Shown: piece by piece, positions 36,303 through 49,400 of the stretch
Position numbering within the stretch: the stretch's first letter is position 1
Layout of the letters: the number at the start of each line of letters is the position of its first letter
DNA from: Zantedeschia hybrid cultivar
Taxonomy: Eukaryota; Streptophyta; Magnoliopsida; Alismatales; Araceae
Assembly (NCBI GenBank): GCA_030544215.1
Contig: JARZZO010000013.1
Span: 39,133,196-39,197,195 of the forward strand
DNA: 64,000 nucleotides
Direction of reading: 5' to 3'
Position numbers and translations under genes: made by a program
The notes under the pieces: generated by a model
The model's database searches: none
Told to the model about the DNA's origin: nothing
What the model saw: only the letters and a program-made list of their open reading frames with translations

Positions 36303-37532
36303 GGTCCGTTTGGTTACAAGTAAAAGGTGTTGCGGGGGCAAGTTTTCCCTAAAACTTGATCTAAGTCATTTGTTTGATTACAGGTAAAAGTAAAAAATCA
36401 ACTAAAAACCTTTTTCCTAAACTATCTCAAATCCCTATGTTGGCATCCACTCTTTGAGGCAAGATGCCATTTTCCAGGAGCATTGGTGGAAGTGGAAGAA
36501 TGGTTCTTACGTAAATCTAACAAATGGGAGAAGAAAAACTTGTTGCATCATCACAGTAAAAAATATATATATATATATATAACTTTTTTTTTTTGACGGC
36601 CCCCAACATTATATAAATCCTCATATAATTTGATTTTATATAGAACAACTCAAAAAAATGTGAAAATTCAAAAACCTTAGCTCCATGAATAGTATGTTAC
36701 TGTTCACTGGGGTTAGGTTTTTAAATTTTCATCTATTTTTAGATGTTCTATCTAAAATCGAATTAGATAGATAGGCATATAAGACATGTCAGGAGTTTTC
36801 ACAAAAAAAATAAAAAATTATGAAAAAATAAAAAAATCTAGCCCCAATGAATAGTACACTACTGATCATTGGAGTTCAACTTTTAAATTTTCATCTTTTT
36901 TTAGATGTTCGATCAAAAATTAAATTATATGAGCATGTAGGTCGTATTAGAAGTCTTTAAACAAACTTTATGCAAATTAAAAAAAATTAATCTAATGAAT
37001 AGTATATTACTGTTCATTGAGCCTTGATTTTTGAATTTTTATTATTTTTTAAAATGTCAGATGGAAAATCTAATTATGTAAACACATAAGGCATGTCAGG
37101 GGCTTCAGAAAAAATTTCAAAAAAGTTTTTTTAGTTTGAAGCAGACCTTTGAAATTACTTATATTTATATCCTTAAAATTTAAGATATTATAATTTTACG
37201 TAGAACCACACCAAATTTACCCCAAATTGAAAATTAAAAAGAAAGAAAAATATCATTTAATATTGACGTTCTAATTTTGATCATGTGAAGATATGGATTT
37301 TTTTATTTGAATTGTCCAATCAAATGTAGAGTTGGGATATTCTCTCAATTCAGAAAAATATAAAAAACTTTTGGTTGAAATCATTTTCAGAAAAAGATTT
37401 ACGAGTAAATAAATGAATGAAAAAAATTTCAGCAGTGTCAAATGGTCAATTACGTTTTCATTTTTCTTGTAAATTGATTTCCTAAAAAAATATTTTCCAT
37501 CCGATTATGTTTTGTATGCAACCAAACAGACC
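36303..37532. mobile_element. Probable non-autonomous DNA transposon with GGTCCGTTTGGTT ends
   Basis: The left end GGTCCGTTTGGTTAC pairs with the right end (reverse complement GGTCTGTTTGGTTGC). The inside holds three successive units of about 150-165 bp, each with a TGAATAGTA...TACTG(T/A)TCA core (near 36687, 36850 and 36996) like the centre of the foldback family. No target duplication was found, so superfamily is open. Confidence 0.45.
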
Positions 37533-38833
37533 ATTAGAGTCTTAAAGGATCTAGATTCCAAATCAAGAGCATTTACAGATGCCTTCAAATGAAGAGAATT
37601 TAATTCTGAACTTACTCAACAATTTCTTTTTTAACAAAAGATTCTTTCAAGCAAGTCGCAAGACATCCACTTATACAGATCACAAATTTGCGTTGAAGGA
37701 CCTCACTACACGACAATCCAGCAGGTTTGATCCTCTATGTGAAAGAGGAATGCTAGGATGATGGGAAACCTGCCCCATTTTTCTTGTCTCCGTAAGGAAA
37801 ATAAAAGTTAAAATTTGACAGTATTTTCCACAAATTTACGAGAAGATATTGTAGAAAGACTCTTCTTTAATTCTTCATCCTTTCAAACTTGTCATAGGCC
37901 TCTCCTTTAATTCTTCATCGGTTCATACTTGTCATAGCGTTTAGTCTGTGACAGTAGGTTACAGGTCAAAAGTGAGTACTTTTTTACCACATTTATTGAG
38001 AGCCGTTTGATACTTGATCAAGTAATTAATTCATCTTAATTAAGTTACTAAGTGTGCAACCTTTTAATGACTATTACATTTCATAAGTACATCTATCTAA
38101 TTCAGTGTTCCAAAAAAGTGATAAAAAAAATGTGACATAATAGTATTCCTCAAATAAATAATTATCAGAAATTGGATCAAATTGAGTTAAGATCGATTTA
38201 CCTTATTCGATCAGATTGAATTGGGTGATCAAGATTCATAGTTATCTATAATCGATTCTAATTTGATGAAATCCATCCGGAAGAACATTGCCTAGGAAAA
38301 CATCTTTTTTAGGAATCTCATGAAATTAGAGTCAATTATCTACCAAATACTGGGATGTGGATATTTCTTAGTCACCTAACCCAATCTTTAAAAAACAATA
38401 ATATACCAAGAAGAATCCGGATCTGATGACTAAACACTTAAAACTGATCTACAGACACCCGAATCCACAGGGAATAACCAGACGAAGAAGCCCACCTATT
38501 CTTCCTCCACGGCTCTCTTTTCAAACATCAAGTCAAATAAAGGACGTTAGAACACTGTAGTGTGCATAGAGCACTGACCCTCTCCTGCAACGTGGTAGAC
38601 CTGGACGACGACCCTCCCCCTAACAACAACTGTTTAACGGACAGCAACCCATGTTTCTTTCCACTGGGTCCACCGATCTGCCGAAGCTGTGTACGTAACG
38701 TGTGTGTTCTTTTAGTCTTTATATGTACATACATACAGAGAAAAAAACTTACGATTACATATATATATATATATATATATATATAAATCTCTTAAAAAGT
38801 TTCCATCTAATAGATATTCTTTATTTTTTAGAT
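37533..38833. other. AT-rich intergenic; (AT)n near 38759-38784
   Basis: No gene supported. An AT dinucleotide repeat of about 12 units lies near 38759-38784. A short open frame pair at 38528-38786 matches no family I know. Confidence 0.45.
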
Positions 38834-39323
38834 GAGTAATACTTGCTGTAATGTATGACATTGCAATCCAACGTGGATTGTAATGTTATGCACAGCAACC
38901 GTCTGATCTCGATCGGATGGCTGCTGTGCAGCCTGTTTATTTTAAGGGAGAACCGTTGGAGGATGTTTTTTATTTTTTATTTTCTTGTCAGATTTTTTAA
39001 AAAAATTTGAGATGTCCGATCAAAAATTCGAAAGTATATTCAGATTGCTCGGGTCAGCTCTGACCTGAATCTATATTTTTTTTCAAAAAAAAATATTTTA
39101 CACATAAATTGAGATTTGTATCCAATTTTTTTAAAAAAAATATATATAAATTCAGATCGGAGCTGACCCGAACAACCGGGATGTACTCTCAAATTTTTGA
39201 TCAGATATCTAAACAAAATTTAAAAAATCCGACAAAAAAACAAAAGAACGATGAAAAACGTCCACCACCCGATCGAACGGCTGCTGTGAACATGAATTGC
39301 AGACATTGCAGCAAGTATTACTC
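38834..39323. mobile_element. Foldback MITE, MULE-like, 490 bp
   Basis: The ends are GAGTAATACTTGCTG and its inverse CAGCAAGTATTACTC. Arms of about 220 bp pair with interruptions, including GATTGCTCGGGTCAGCTC against GAGCTGACCCGAACAACC. Flanks TTTTTAGAT (38825-38833) and TTTTTACAT (39324-39332) match in 8 of 9 bases, as expected of a Mutator-like 9-bp target duplication. Confidence 0.8.
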
Positions 39324-39795
39324 TTTTTACATACTTATCCGACATGAAGAAAGACCTATGTCACGTGTAACACCAGGGTGAAAACCTCACCTGATCATCA
39401 AGGTGAAGGCAAAAACCTATTACCGACGATCCATGCAAGGTTTCGTATCTTAGTTTGAAGAAGCAGACCACAAAGCTTCTGTCACAGGAAGCAACAATGC
39501 TAAGTTCCCAGTTTCGAATCACACAGGAGACAGGCAAGCAAATGATGGGAAAAAGAACAGTAGATGGATCACATATGAAGGGGGAACAAAAGGAAACAAG
39601 GCATGCAGAGCATTTCATTACATGGTAAGATCATGGTGTTCCTCGGAGAAACAAACCCACTTCAAAGAATGCACCTTTAATGGATCCCAACCAGAACCCT
39701 CTCCCCTCTGCGAAGCACGGGAGAGGAGGAAGCAAGAGGGAAGAGAACGGTGTGCGCGCCTTGTGGACTTGCTCCGGCATTGTGGAGGAGGCAGA

Positions 39796-39999
39796 TCAGG
39801 GGTAGAGGACGAGGCGCCTGGAGCAGGAGGTACAGGAGTACCTCCGCTTGGTCTTGATGCAGAGGGGAAGGGAGCAGAGCCGGCGCCGGCTCTCCACGTC
39901 GGTGGCCATCACCGCCCCGCCGCAGTAGGGGCAGCTCCCGGGCGCCTGCTGGCTCCCCAGCACCGTCTCCTTCTCTTCGCAGAGGAACACCAGGCACAT
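39796..39999 (-). CDS. Small plant zinc-ribbon-like protein, 67 residues
   Basis: Starting at MCLVFLCEE the protein has CPYCGG near residue 27, two further Cys in the SLPLCIKTKRR segment, and CTSCSRRLVLY at the end, followed by TGA. The CX2C pairs suggest a zinc ribbon. I recognise it as a conserved small plant family of unknown function, sometimes labelled methionyl-tRNA-synthetase-like without good evidence. The frame stays open upstream to an ATG at 40098, adding 33 Arg/Glu-rich residues; I prefer the inner ATG because relatives start MCLVF. A TTTAAATAG motif on the - strand near 40163-40171 could be the TATA box. Single exon, no intron seen. Confidence 0.7.
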   Translation of the reverse strand: MCLVFLCEEKETVLGSQQAPGSCPYCGGAVMATDVESRRRLCSLPLCIKTKRRYSCTSCSRRLVLYP

Positions 40000-40199
40000 G
40001 GCGGAGGAGCTGCACTCCTTTTCTCTCCGCTCTTCTTCTACTTCTGCTGCTGCTCTGCGGCGGAAAGAACGAGGACAAGAACGGGGGAGGCCTTGCAAAG
40101 GACGAGGAGCTCGTGCTCTTTCTCCGGCGCTTGCAGTTATCTTACGGGGGATGACCCACGCAGAGCCTATTTAAAGCATAGTAGGGTTGTCAATGGTTA

Positions 40200-42876
40200 G
40201 GAGGTAGAAACAAAAATGACACTTTTTTTTTTGTTTCTTATAAGATTTATCGGATAGGGAAGTAAGTATTTATGTCTTCACATCTATTTTTACTTTTTAA
40301 TTGAAAATTAAAAACGAAAACGAAAGTAAACGAAAGTTTTTGTTATCATTGTCGCAATACTAAAAAACTATTTAAAATCACTCTTGTTTTTCTCTTTCCG
40401 ATGAACTTTCTTCTAATAATAAAAAAATCTAAACATACAAAATTATAATATATGTAAAATTAATCATCTATACATTTTAAATATTAAAAAATGCTTTATC
40501 TATCAATCTAAATTTACAGATGAATATATCTAAACATGTGCCATAAAATCATATTAAATTTGTAAATAGTTTCTAATTTCTTACTATGGCATACTTTTAT
40601 CAAACTGTCAAGAAATATTCTTACTGTTAGATATGATAGATATCTAATATATTGAGTTCAATTTTTATCTTATGTATAGATGTATAAGATACATGATAAT
40701 TCGAAAACGGAAACGGATTAGCAGATGCGAAAATGAGTGTTTCCGTTTTCGACTCCTATAATTATCGGAAATCAATTTTTATTTCCTATAATTTAACGGT
40801 GGTCTTTAACAGATTTTCGTATCTATTAATAAAATAAAAACAGAAAGAATAATCAAAACTCAAGTATCCAATGACAACCCTAGAAGCATAAGATGTAACC
40901 CAATGACGCCCCGTAGTCAGGCGCATGTGGGGGAGGCGGTAACTGGACTCGGGCTGTTCTTCCCGCCCCCACTTCAGAACAAGAGAAAACGAAAGGGAAA
41001 TTATTAATGCCCTATTTTTGGCTTGGAGGATTGCTGACTGAGAACGTCCGTTTTTATTTTGGAGGAAAAGTAGATCTTTCATGATAGATACTGAGCCAGA
41101 CTCAAGTTCATTTCTTATCATGACCTATATTAAATTGCGTCTGTGGATGGATAAGAACGTATTTTTGAAAAGCTTCTTGATGCGCTCACGTCAAGTAGGA
41201 GGATGTCAAATTAAGAACAAATGGTGGGATTGAGTTTGGTCCATGATTTGTGGAAGAAGCTTTGCTCCTTACAAACAAAGGAATGCTATCATATCATAAT
41301 TTTTTTAGTGTGATATGCCATACTTCAGTGGACAACTTTTTAAAATATTGAAATTAAGTTTGATATTATTACCATCTGATCTGAAGATCGAACGACCAAA
41401 AAAGAGCATGACATATCACACCTTTTGCTATTCATCCTTTGCCAATATTTGTGTGCATTTGTAATAAATCATCTGATCAAATAATCAGATGGTTCTTGTC
41501 GAAGCACTTTTGGTATAACTTTTAATATAACATATTTAATAAGAATTTTCTAAGTGAACAGTTGGATGGCTCCCAATGATAAAACTAAAGATGTAGATAA
41601 AGGGTAATCATTTAAAGACTCCTGTAAATGATAAAATAACCCTATCCCTATAGTTTAATTACTTTCTTAAGTTTATATCCTTGGATGCCAATTGCCATGC
41701 CAAACGATGATATGTCGAACACATCCTAATGGTGGAATAAAATATTTAATAATCCTTTTTAACGATGAGAACAGTGCATCGATGTAGAATTCCTTTGAAC
41801 CCCATTGTTTATAAATCTATTAATGTCTTCTCACATTTAAGGGCATTTTATTAATTCAACTAAAATAATATAAGATAGAAGGGATACAACGGAACTGCAT
41901 AAAGTAGTAAATGACCTAAATGTTTTCAAGTCGTATGATAAGGTATTCACAGGTCTACTAACAATAAGGTCCGGAGAATTTCACAGTTTACTTTGCCTTC
42001 CCTAGTTATTTAACCCTTACTTCACAGTTTATAATGTGCATCTTCCTCACATTATAAAGGTACAAATGAATTGCCAATAACTCCCAACTCCTCTTTGCCA
42101 TTTCAAAGTGAGAGACAGGGAAAACATATTGTCAAATTAAATATATATTCAGTACTCTTTACCTATTTGATAGATCCTTTTTAAGAATAATTGGTTACAC
42201 CCTCCTCGCTCACCAAAAGTTATGGTATTATATTAATATGTTAAATGGTTAGATATGACAGCTAAGGTGCTATATATCATATTAACATGTTTATATGTTA
42301 AAGTTTTACATATCACATTAACATGTTGATATGTTAAGATATCAGTACATAGAAGTGTTAACTTCTTAATGTGTTAAGTTGTTTACAACTTCATTCTAAG
42401 ATATTAACGACTTAACATGTTAAGCCATAGTTATAGGGCGAAAACAAAGACGTGAAGATAAAAGCGTGTCTTTCTCTTAAGAGTAATATTTGCTACACAA
42501 TAGGTCAGCATTGTAATACAACCGCTGCATGCAGCCGTAGGATCATATAGGAGCAAGAACATGTTTTTTATTTTTTTAATCATTTTTATTAACTCAAATC
42601 ACGTGGAAATGCAATCGCTTTCTTGTTCCAATCTTTTTTACTATCTACTCAAAGATTGAAGATATGAATACCCAGCTAAGGTAGTTCATTAAACTGCTTT
42701 TACCCTCCATTAGAATTTCCCTGTTTTCCACTATCTTCACTTCTCCATCTCTCTCTCTTCGAGTTGAATCTTCCCATTAACTTCCCTTTCAAAAGTTGCT
42801 TTTGGTCAGGCCCTGGCTCCAAGTGTTTGTAGATATGCCTGCAGGAAGGGTAACGTATATATAATTATAAGTGATC
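40200..42876. other. AT-rich intergenic with short repeats
   Basis: No gene supported. At 42230-42430 variants of (C)ATATTAACATGTT and ATGTTAAG recur several times. At about 42483 GAGTAATATTTGCTACACAA resembles the terminus of the foldback family, but no partner end was found. Confidence 0.45.
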
Positions 42877-43177
42877 CAGAACCAGCTGTGCAGTTGGTTC
42901 ACCCACCTCCCTTGCATAAGGGAGGTTGCAGGTTTGATCCTGGTTGGACCTAAAAAACCCCAGCCGTGTTGTTGAGATATTTATCTCTTGGTCTGTGGAA
43001 TTACTTCTCCAGAAATCAGACGGACCTGGAATTATCGCCTAATTAGGCGGACCCTTCGACCCGGACGGAATTATCTCCAACTATGGAGGAAATCTCGAGT
43101 TCTGATTGAACCCCGGTCGCTTGTAAATAGTTGTACAGACCCGGCCTTCGGGCCCTACCAAAAAAAATATATATATA
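42877..43177 (+). mobile_element. tRNA-derived SINE with 11-bp target duplications
   Basis: TATAAGTGATC at 42866-42876 is repeated at 43178-43188. The body starts with a tRNA-like part: an A box near 42887-42897 (TGTGCAGTTGG) and a B box at 42931-42940 (GGTTTGATCC), about 33 bases apart. It ends in a CCGGCCTTCGGGCC hairpin followed by an A run and ATAT tail. Pol III transcription and LINE-assisted insertion are inferred from this layout. Confidence 0.88.
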
Positions 43178-43386
43178 TATAAGTGATCTTAATATAACTT
43201 GTAACGCTTGCCCGCCACTTATGATAAGCTTCACTTTTTGTGGATAAACATTGTTTGACAGAGACCAAAAGCAATGTTAGACAGTTTGATAGTATATATA
43301 CCTAATTTATTTTTTTAATTTTTCATCATCTTATTCAAAAACATTGAGGGAAGAGATGTTTGTCTTCTAGAAGAATTTGTCCAAAA

Positions 43387-44395
43387 ATGAGGGGACAAGC
43401 TAGTCGGGTACCCGGCGGGCCCATTCGGCAGCACCGATCCGCTTTCGTCAGGGCGAATCCGGCGCGCAGGCGTCCCTAACCGTCGATCTGCTGGTGATAT
43501 CTGGGGACGTTCACAGACGTTAGCTAGATCATCGCGGGGACCAGCGACTCAGGGGACCACCGGGTTAAATAATGGTGGGGACTGGTGAGAGAGTTGTGTG
43601 GTCCTCGGATCTGCAATGTTGGTCTCGGAGGGAACCACTTCGCTCTTGTTGTAGGGAAGCACTTGCTACAATGCCTCTAGATTTTACCTTTCTATCTTCG
43701 ATTTGATGTGTTCGTGACTCCCGGATTCACTGATCAGACGGTGATTCCACTAGTTATATGATCTAAACAACATGAAATATATGTATTTGGGTTGATTTTT
43801 AACTTAAAATATAGATTTTAAGTTTTTATAAAATAAATTTTGATGCAGTCGAGGCACTCGTAGACAGTTCTCAGATGTGCAATCCAAGATCAGAAAAAAA
43901 ATTCGAGGCCGAGAGGGATCTGAAAGACGAGGGAGCGCATGCAGAGAGAGGAAGTTTCATCAGCAAGGACCTCGGACGTAGTCCCGGGGGCTCTCCGATG
44001 GGCAAGTCAATTATGGAGAAGAAGATAAGGATGAAATGTATTAGAGGGAAAGAGAAAGCTTCTATTCTCTTACTTTTTCTGATGCAAGTAATATTTTATT
44101 TATAGGGAATAAGTGAGAAAACCTTCTTTATGGCAGACGATGTATGACTAATTGACTATTCATAGATATGAGGACACATATCCTCAAAACGTTGGTAGCT
44201 CCTTTTTCACTATTGGGCCGAAAGCCCATGTCCCCTTCGACTTCAGATTGGGCCGAGTCTGGGAGGTCTTCGCCACTCGGCCCACTCGGCCTTTGGTTCT
44301 CCTGATCAATCTGGCCATCTTTGGCCCATCTCTCGGCCTTAGTTCTCGGCCCATTTATCTAGGTCTATTCGGCTTACTCCATCAAACTTTAATTA
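43387..44395. other. GC-richer block, possible old LTR-retrotransposon fragment
   Basis: Two GC-richer parts, 43387-43745 and 44205-44395 (rich in TCGGCC words), enclose AT-rich sequence. The style resembles LTR or leader sequence of plant retrotransposons, but no termini, primer site or coding block was found. Confidence 0.25.
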
Positions 44396-44827
44396 TTTTG
44401 AAAAAGATTAAAAATATAGAGGTCATGTATTGTGATAAAAAAACTTTCAACTGAAAATTTTAAATTAGATTTGTTTAGATTGAGAAAATAAATTATATTG
44501 TAAAGAAACGATTGACTACGTAGCTATAGGTTTATGCTAATTTGCAAAAATGTTACTTTTCATATTTGAAGGACTTTACTGTCAGATGCAAATAATCATG
44601 TGAAGAAAACGCCATAGTATTTTTTGTCCTTTGGCTCATTCAACTGAAGGTTTCGTTTCCGGTCCAAATCGGATTTTGGAAGCGTGCAGCCGTCCGCTTC
44701 AGGCTCGACCAGAAACCGGGCCTTGGAATGGTAACCTCCATTGATGGCTCTGCTGGTGTTGCTTGGCCGAGGCTTGGTCCATGGACAACACTAGAGAAAA
44801 GACTACACGATGGATCTAAATGACAAC

Positions 44828-45207
44828 TAGGAGTGTCAATTGGACGGGTCAGTCTAATTCAGTCTATATTAAACGAAATTGGACTAGTCTAAATTATATA
44901 AATTGGGTTAAATTAAATTTAGATTAACATTAGTTAAATTTGAACTGAGTTAGACTGAAAATAGACTGATCCAATTTATATTGACTTTTACAATAATTCA
45001 TACAAAAAACAAAATACTTCTAACAAACCATTTATAAATATGGTCAGCCCAACCCAACTCAATCCACTCATTATTGAATTTGGACTGAATTTGGATTAAA
45101 CCTGAACTGAATTTGGCTTGGACTAAAATCGAGTTAACCTATTTTGAATTTAAGTTAGACCCAAATTATCACGTAACTCAGTCCAGCCTGCCCAATTTAC
45201 ATCCCTA
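44828..45207. mobile_element. hAT-type MITE, 380 bp
   Basis: The left end TAGGAGTGTCAATTGGACGGG mirrors the right end (reverse complement TAGGGATGTAAATTGGGCAGG). ATGACAAC at 44820-44827 is repeated at 45208-45215, an exact 8-bp hAT-type target duplication. The inside is AT-rich and non-coding. Confidence 0.9.
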
Positions 45208-45234
45208 ATGACAACTTACAACCCTTTGTGCAGC

Positions 45235-46440
45235 TTTTTTTTTTTTTCTTTGACATGAAAAAGGTTTCATTCAAGATAAAACTAGATAGCAAAAACAGAA
45301 GATACGTCTGCAGCAATGGCAGATTTAACACAAGGAGCAAGATTGGAGTGATTCCAATTGTCCTCAATACAAGAGGAAAGAGCAAGCTTAGCTGTGGCAT
45401 GGTCCACAGAGTTACATGTGAAATGAAATAGGGATACGTTGTTGATGCAGGATCAGCTGGCAGTTCTCAATGAGTGACTTCACCTTCCAAGGGGCCAGTT
45501 TTGCCTTCAAGGAGGCTGAGATAATCACCTGTGCATCGCCCTCAATAGAGACCTGCTTGACTTGAATAGCCAGCTGATAGCTTCGAATAGACAATAGGCT
45601 TCAACAGCAGTAAGGTCGTAGCATCCCTGAGAACACTAATTGGATGTGAAGTTTTTTCCATCAAACATCCTTTTGCACCTGGAATTCCAAATGTGCCAGG
45701 CAATAGCTAAGCAAAGTGTTGGCTATTGGCCCATGGTGGCTTTGGACAATTAGTCCTATATTGGTTTCTAAATTATGATTCCAGTGCATATAAGCCTGTG
45801 CCTCTGAATCTAAACATCCCGGTTTTGGGATTTCATCTTGGTATCAGAGCATTGATCCTGGGCCTGACCTCTTTCACCTCTCCTTTCATTTCCACGGCCC
45901 ATGGTGGCCGTGAGGGGGAGTGTTGGCTATTGGCCCATGGTGGCTTTGGACAATTAGTCCTATATTGGTTTCTAAATTATGATTCCAGTGCATATAAGCC
46001 TGTGCCTCTGAATCTCAACACCGCGGTTTTGGGATTTCATCTCAAAGTGATAGAAAGTATTTATCCTTAGTATGATTGGCAAAAGGGAGATTAATCCATT
46101 CTAAGATCCTATCTTCTAGAGGCTTAGAATCTTGATTAAAATGGTAAGTAAACGGAGCAGCCAACAAAACAAGTCTTACATGATCACAATCAAACAGCAT
46201 ATGTTGAACAGATTCAGGCTCTTTTTGACACACACCTGACATAGTTTATCCAACATGGGCAGTCTTCCAGCAAGTATCTCATTCAGGGAAGGGCATTGGA
46301 CAGACATCTACACAAGAATAGAATAGTTTTAGGAGGGATCAGCTGTCTGACTTGAGGGTTCCAAATCTCCTTCTAGACTGATTAAGGTTAAGAGGGGGAT
46401 GGATCAGCTTGGAGTTCAGTAAGATACTTGTATGCAAAAG
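45235..46440 (-). pseudogene. LINE remnant: zf-RVT and RNase H parts
   Basis: On the - strand 46042-46242 encodes a zf-RVT-like stretch (CQKEPESVQHMLFDCDHVRL) and 45412-45594 an RNase H-like stretch (IEGDAQVIISASLKAKLAPW) resembling the larger LINE at 61589-62530 (VEGDAQKVIFAILQKSHIPW). The T run near 45236 on the + strand would be its poly(A) tail. The two parts are separated by the miniature LTR element. Right limit estimated. Confidence 0.7.
45717..46042 (+). mobile_element. Miniature LTR retrotransposon (TRIM/SMART type), 326 bp
   Basis: Two 122-bp direct repeats, 45717-45838 and 45921-46042, start TGTTGG and end ATCT. Directly after the first is TGGTATCAGAGC (45839-45850), the initiator-Met-tRNA primer site. 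Directly before the second is the purine tract GTGAGGGGGAG. CAAAG at 45712-45716 is repeated at 46043-46047. The internal part is only 82 bp and codes for nothing, so it must use proteins from another element. Size and layout match the plant TRIM class, near the lower limit of the SMART subgroup. The TG...CT termini are one of the known non-canonical LTR end types. Confidence 0.93.
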
Positions 46441-49400
46441 GAAAGACTTGATAAAAAAAAAAAAATCATCTTTCACTTTATCATACGACAAGCAATCATA
46501 CAATGACATCGGATACTTCTTCTTTTTCTTTACTTAGTTGTTATGTCAAACCTACTAGATCTTCGACTGCACAGTCGGAGGACGATCTCAGATCTTACCG
46601 GAATAGTGTAAACATACTTCTTAGATTTAACCCGTTGTCTCATATATCTTACTTATCTCTTTAGTCATTAACTGAGTGAATGAAGTAATCTAGAGATAGC
46701 CCCCATGGAATCAAAAGTTGATTTCTGCTGTGTGGCACTTTAGTCCCGAAGGAATCAAGAGATGGCCCCACAACATAACACTTTAGTCTACGTGGCACTT
46801 AGGACCCACATGACCAGCTTGGTGCATCCACTTAACATCTTAAATAAATCATATGTATACAAAAACTATTCCATTTAATGTAGGACATGATATAATGCGT
46901 AATAAGTACGCAAGGCATCCAATTAAACATGTAATTAAGAAAATTTACTCATAATAATTAACTGTTTAAATCGCGTCGTAGACAATAGACAGGATTCAAA
47001 TCGCGTTGATCATACCCAACATGATTCAGTCAGTCAAGTAAAATTTCATAAATACAATTTAAAACATGATTATTTCGAAAAATAAGAAACATGCGTGAAC
47101 AGTCATAATTCTAATCATGTTATAACAGATGCATCATAGTCTATACATACTTTATAAAATAATTACATAAATATATAATAATTTATTAATATTATGACAT
47201 GGATGTCTTAACATGGTTCTTCTAGCATTATCATGACATGAAATTAAACAGGAAATAACTATTTTTTGCGTACATAGTTAATCATTATAGAATTATAAAT
47301 TCATGTTATATGGATTTTAGCATGAATTAATATGGGACTAACCAAGTATGAATAAGAAAACCTTAGACCACGTTGGCTTGACCAGACGTGATTCAACTCA
47401 GTTGAATCGTGTTCGTCCAGGGAGACACATTTCAAGCAACTCAGTAAAAATCTATAAAATCACAAAATAAATTGTAAATTTGAGAAGTAATCCCACTACT
47501 TGATCTATCAGAATAGTAATGGACATATAACATGTCTACGAAGATGCTAGGTGTTACACCTATAAGCCCAAATCCGAGCTTTCCTCTCAAGTATTGTTCT
47601 AAAACTCTGATGATCCAACTAGGGAATCATCCGATCCAGATTGGATCAGTCAGATTCCTGGTTGGATTACTCAATCTGATCTGTTTCTTAAATGTATTGA
47701 AAAATGATGAAATTGACTTATGTAATATTTTTTAATATATATATATATATATATATTAAATATTTTCATATTAACTCATGAGTGGGATCAACCGAATCAC
47801 TTAAAAAAAACTAGGATTAATAGGGAGCCAATCTGATCCCAAATTCCTAATTCTTAAACACTACTCCCAAATAGTGGCGTAAACAAGCCATGCCGAGGCA
47901 AGTATTGTCCGGATTATAGACTCGGCTCAACTAATTATAATCAATTCCTAGCTTAAGTCGAATATCTAACATGGCCGTTCAAGTTTGGCTCGTTTACATG
48001 CTTCGTGAGCTCGGGAAGAGTATCAAGAGGCTCAAGAGCCTTATGAGCTTAGGTTAGTCTTGGTCTAAAGTTTTGAAATCTCTTATAAAGCTAAGACAAA
48101 TTGGATAGTGATATGGTTTGTTTCCAAAGATTCCCGCCACATCAGCCATTAGTTGCACACGTTCAAGCCTACAAATCGATGACCCAAAAAGATGCCAGGA
48201 GGAAGGGCTTTTAAAGATGATGCCACCTTGTAGCATTGTAAAGTCCCTATGTGGGATTAAATGGAAAGTGTGTAGACCTACATTCCCACTAGTCTCCAGC
48301 AGGACTTCAAATTTTAAAACAATCTTAAATAATTAAAATTTAAAAATTTTAAAAATTTTAAAATTTTATGATTTTAATTAATAAAATATTAAACGATCTT
48401 TGCTCATGAGCTCAAAGTGAGATTGTTTATAAACTAATCTCAAAAACTTGTTTGAGCTTGGCTCAAAAAACTAAATATTATTTTTTTAAAATATATATTA
48501 TAATTTAAATTAATAAAAAATATTGAACGAACTTGGTCGCGAACCCAAAGTCAGATCACCGAGCTCGAGCTGAGTCTACTAATTCATTTGTACCTACCCC
48601 AATATACAATCCTGACCTGGCCTAACTAATTGTCAATAGGGTACGACTAACTTTCAAAGTGGCTCCATCTGGCCCTGGCTTGTCCGATTTGGACACAGTT
48701 TTAATAAAAGTTTAAAGACATAATTGATATAATTATAATATTGTATTTCCTTTCAATTTTTTAATTATATATCAAAATAAAAACGCATTGCATAAAAGTC
48801 ATTTTTCTAAAATTTGTTAAATCATCATATGCTTAGCACTGAACATAGTTAGCAGTCTCATTTGCATATCTAATATGTATATAAAGAGCCATGGAACCCA
48901 TTAGGCCTTCTTGAGCCCAACCTATTAGACCTGGGCCCAACTTGAAACCCGAGCCATAAGGCCATACTTATTTATCCCGTGGGCCAAAAACTAAGGCCCA
49001 ATCTGATGCGAAAGCTGGGTCTTACCTGAAAGCCCAACGATGTGGCCCAACCTGCACTATGGAAAACAAAATCATCAATAATCATTTGGTTCAAAAATCA
49101 CTAATTTTCAAAAATTAATGGGTTTTACTTTTCAGTAAAATTTTGGACTGAAAATTGAAATCAATAAAAGGGTACCAAGTGGATAGACAAACATTCGAAA
49201 CCCAACAATTTGCAGCATCCATTTAAGGAAAATGCTGCAAATTTCACATCACTTCAAAGTTTCAAACATTTATTATGCACCAAATAACCCTTGTATGATC
49301 AAAGATAACACAGGATTTTCATGATAACTTCGCATACCGACGTGGAAGATCCTAGTGCGACACTTGGGGCACTTCAACCCTTAATTGAACACGTTTTTGA

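Noticed and set aside
39622..40200. 192-codon + strand frame over the zinc-ribbon gene
   Set aside because: The opposite strand shows a conserved CX2C protein with a TATA-like motif; the + frame is its GC-rich shadow.
45726..46070. 114-codon frame with an internal peptide repeat
   Set aside because: The repeat is simply the two LTRs of the miniature retrotransposon read through.
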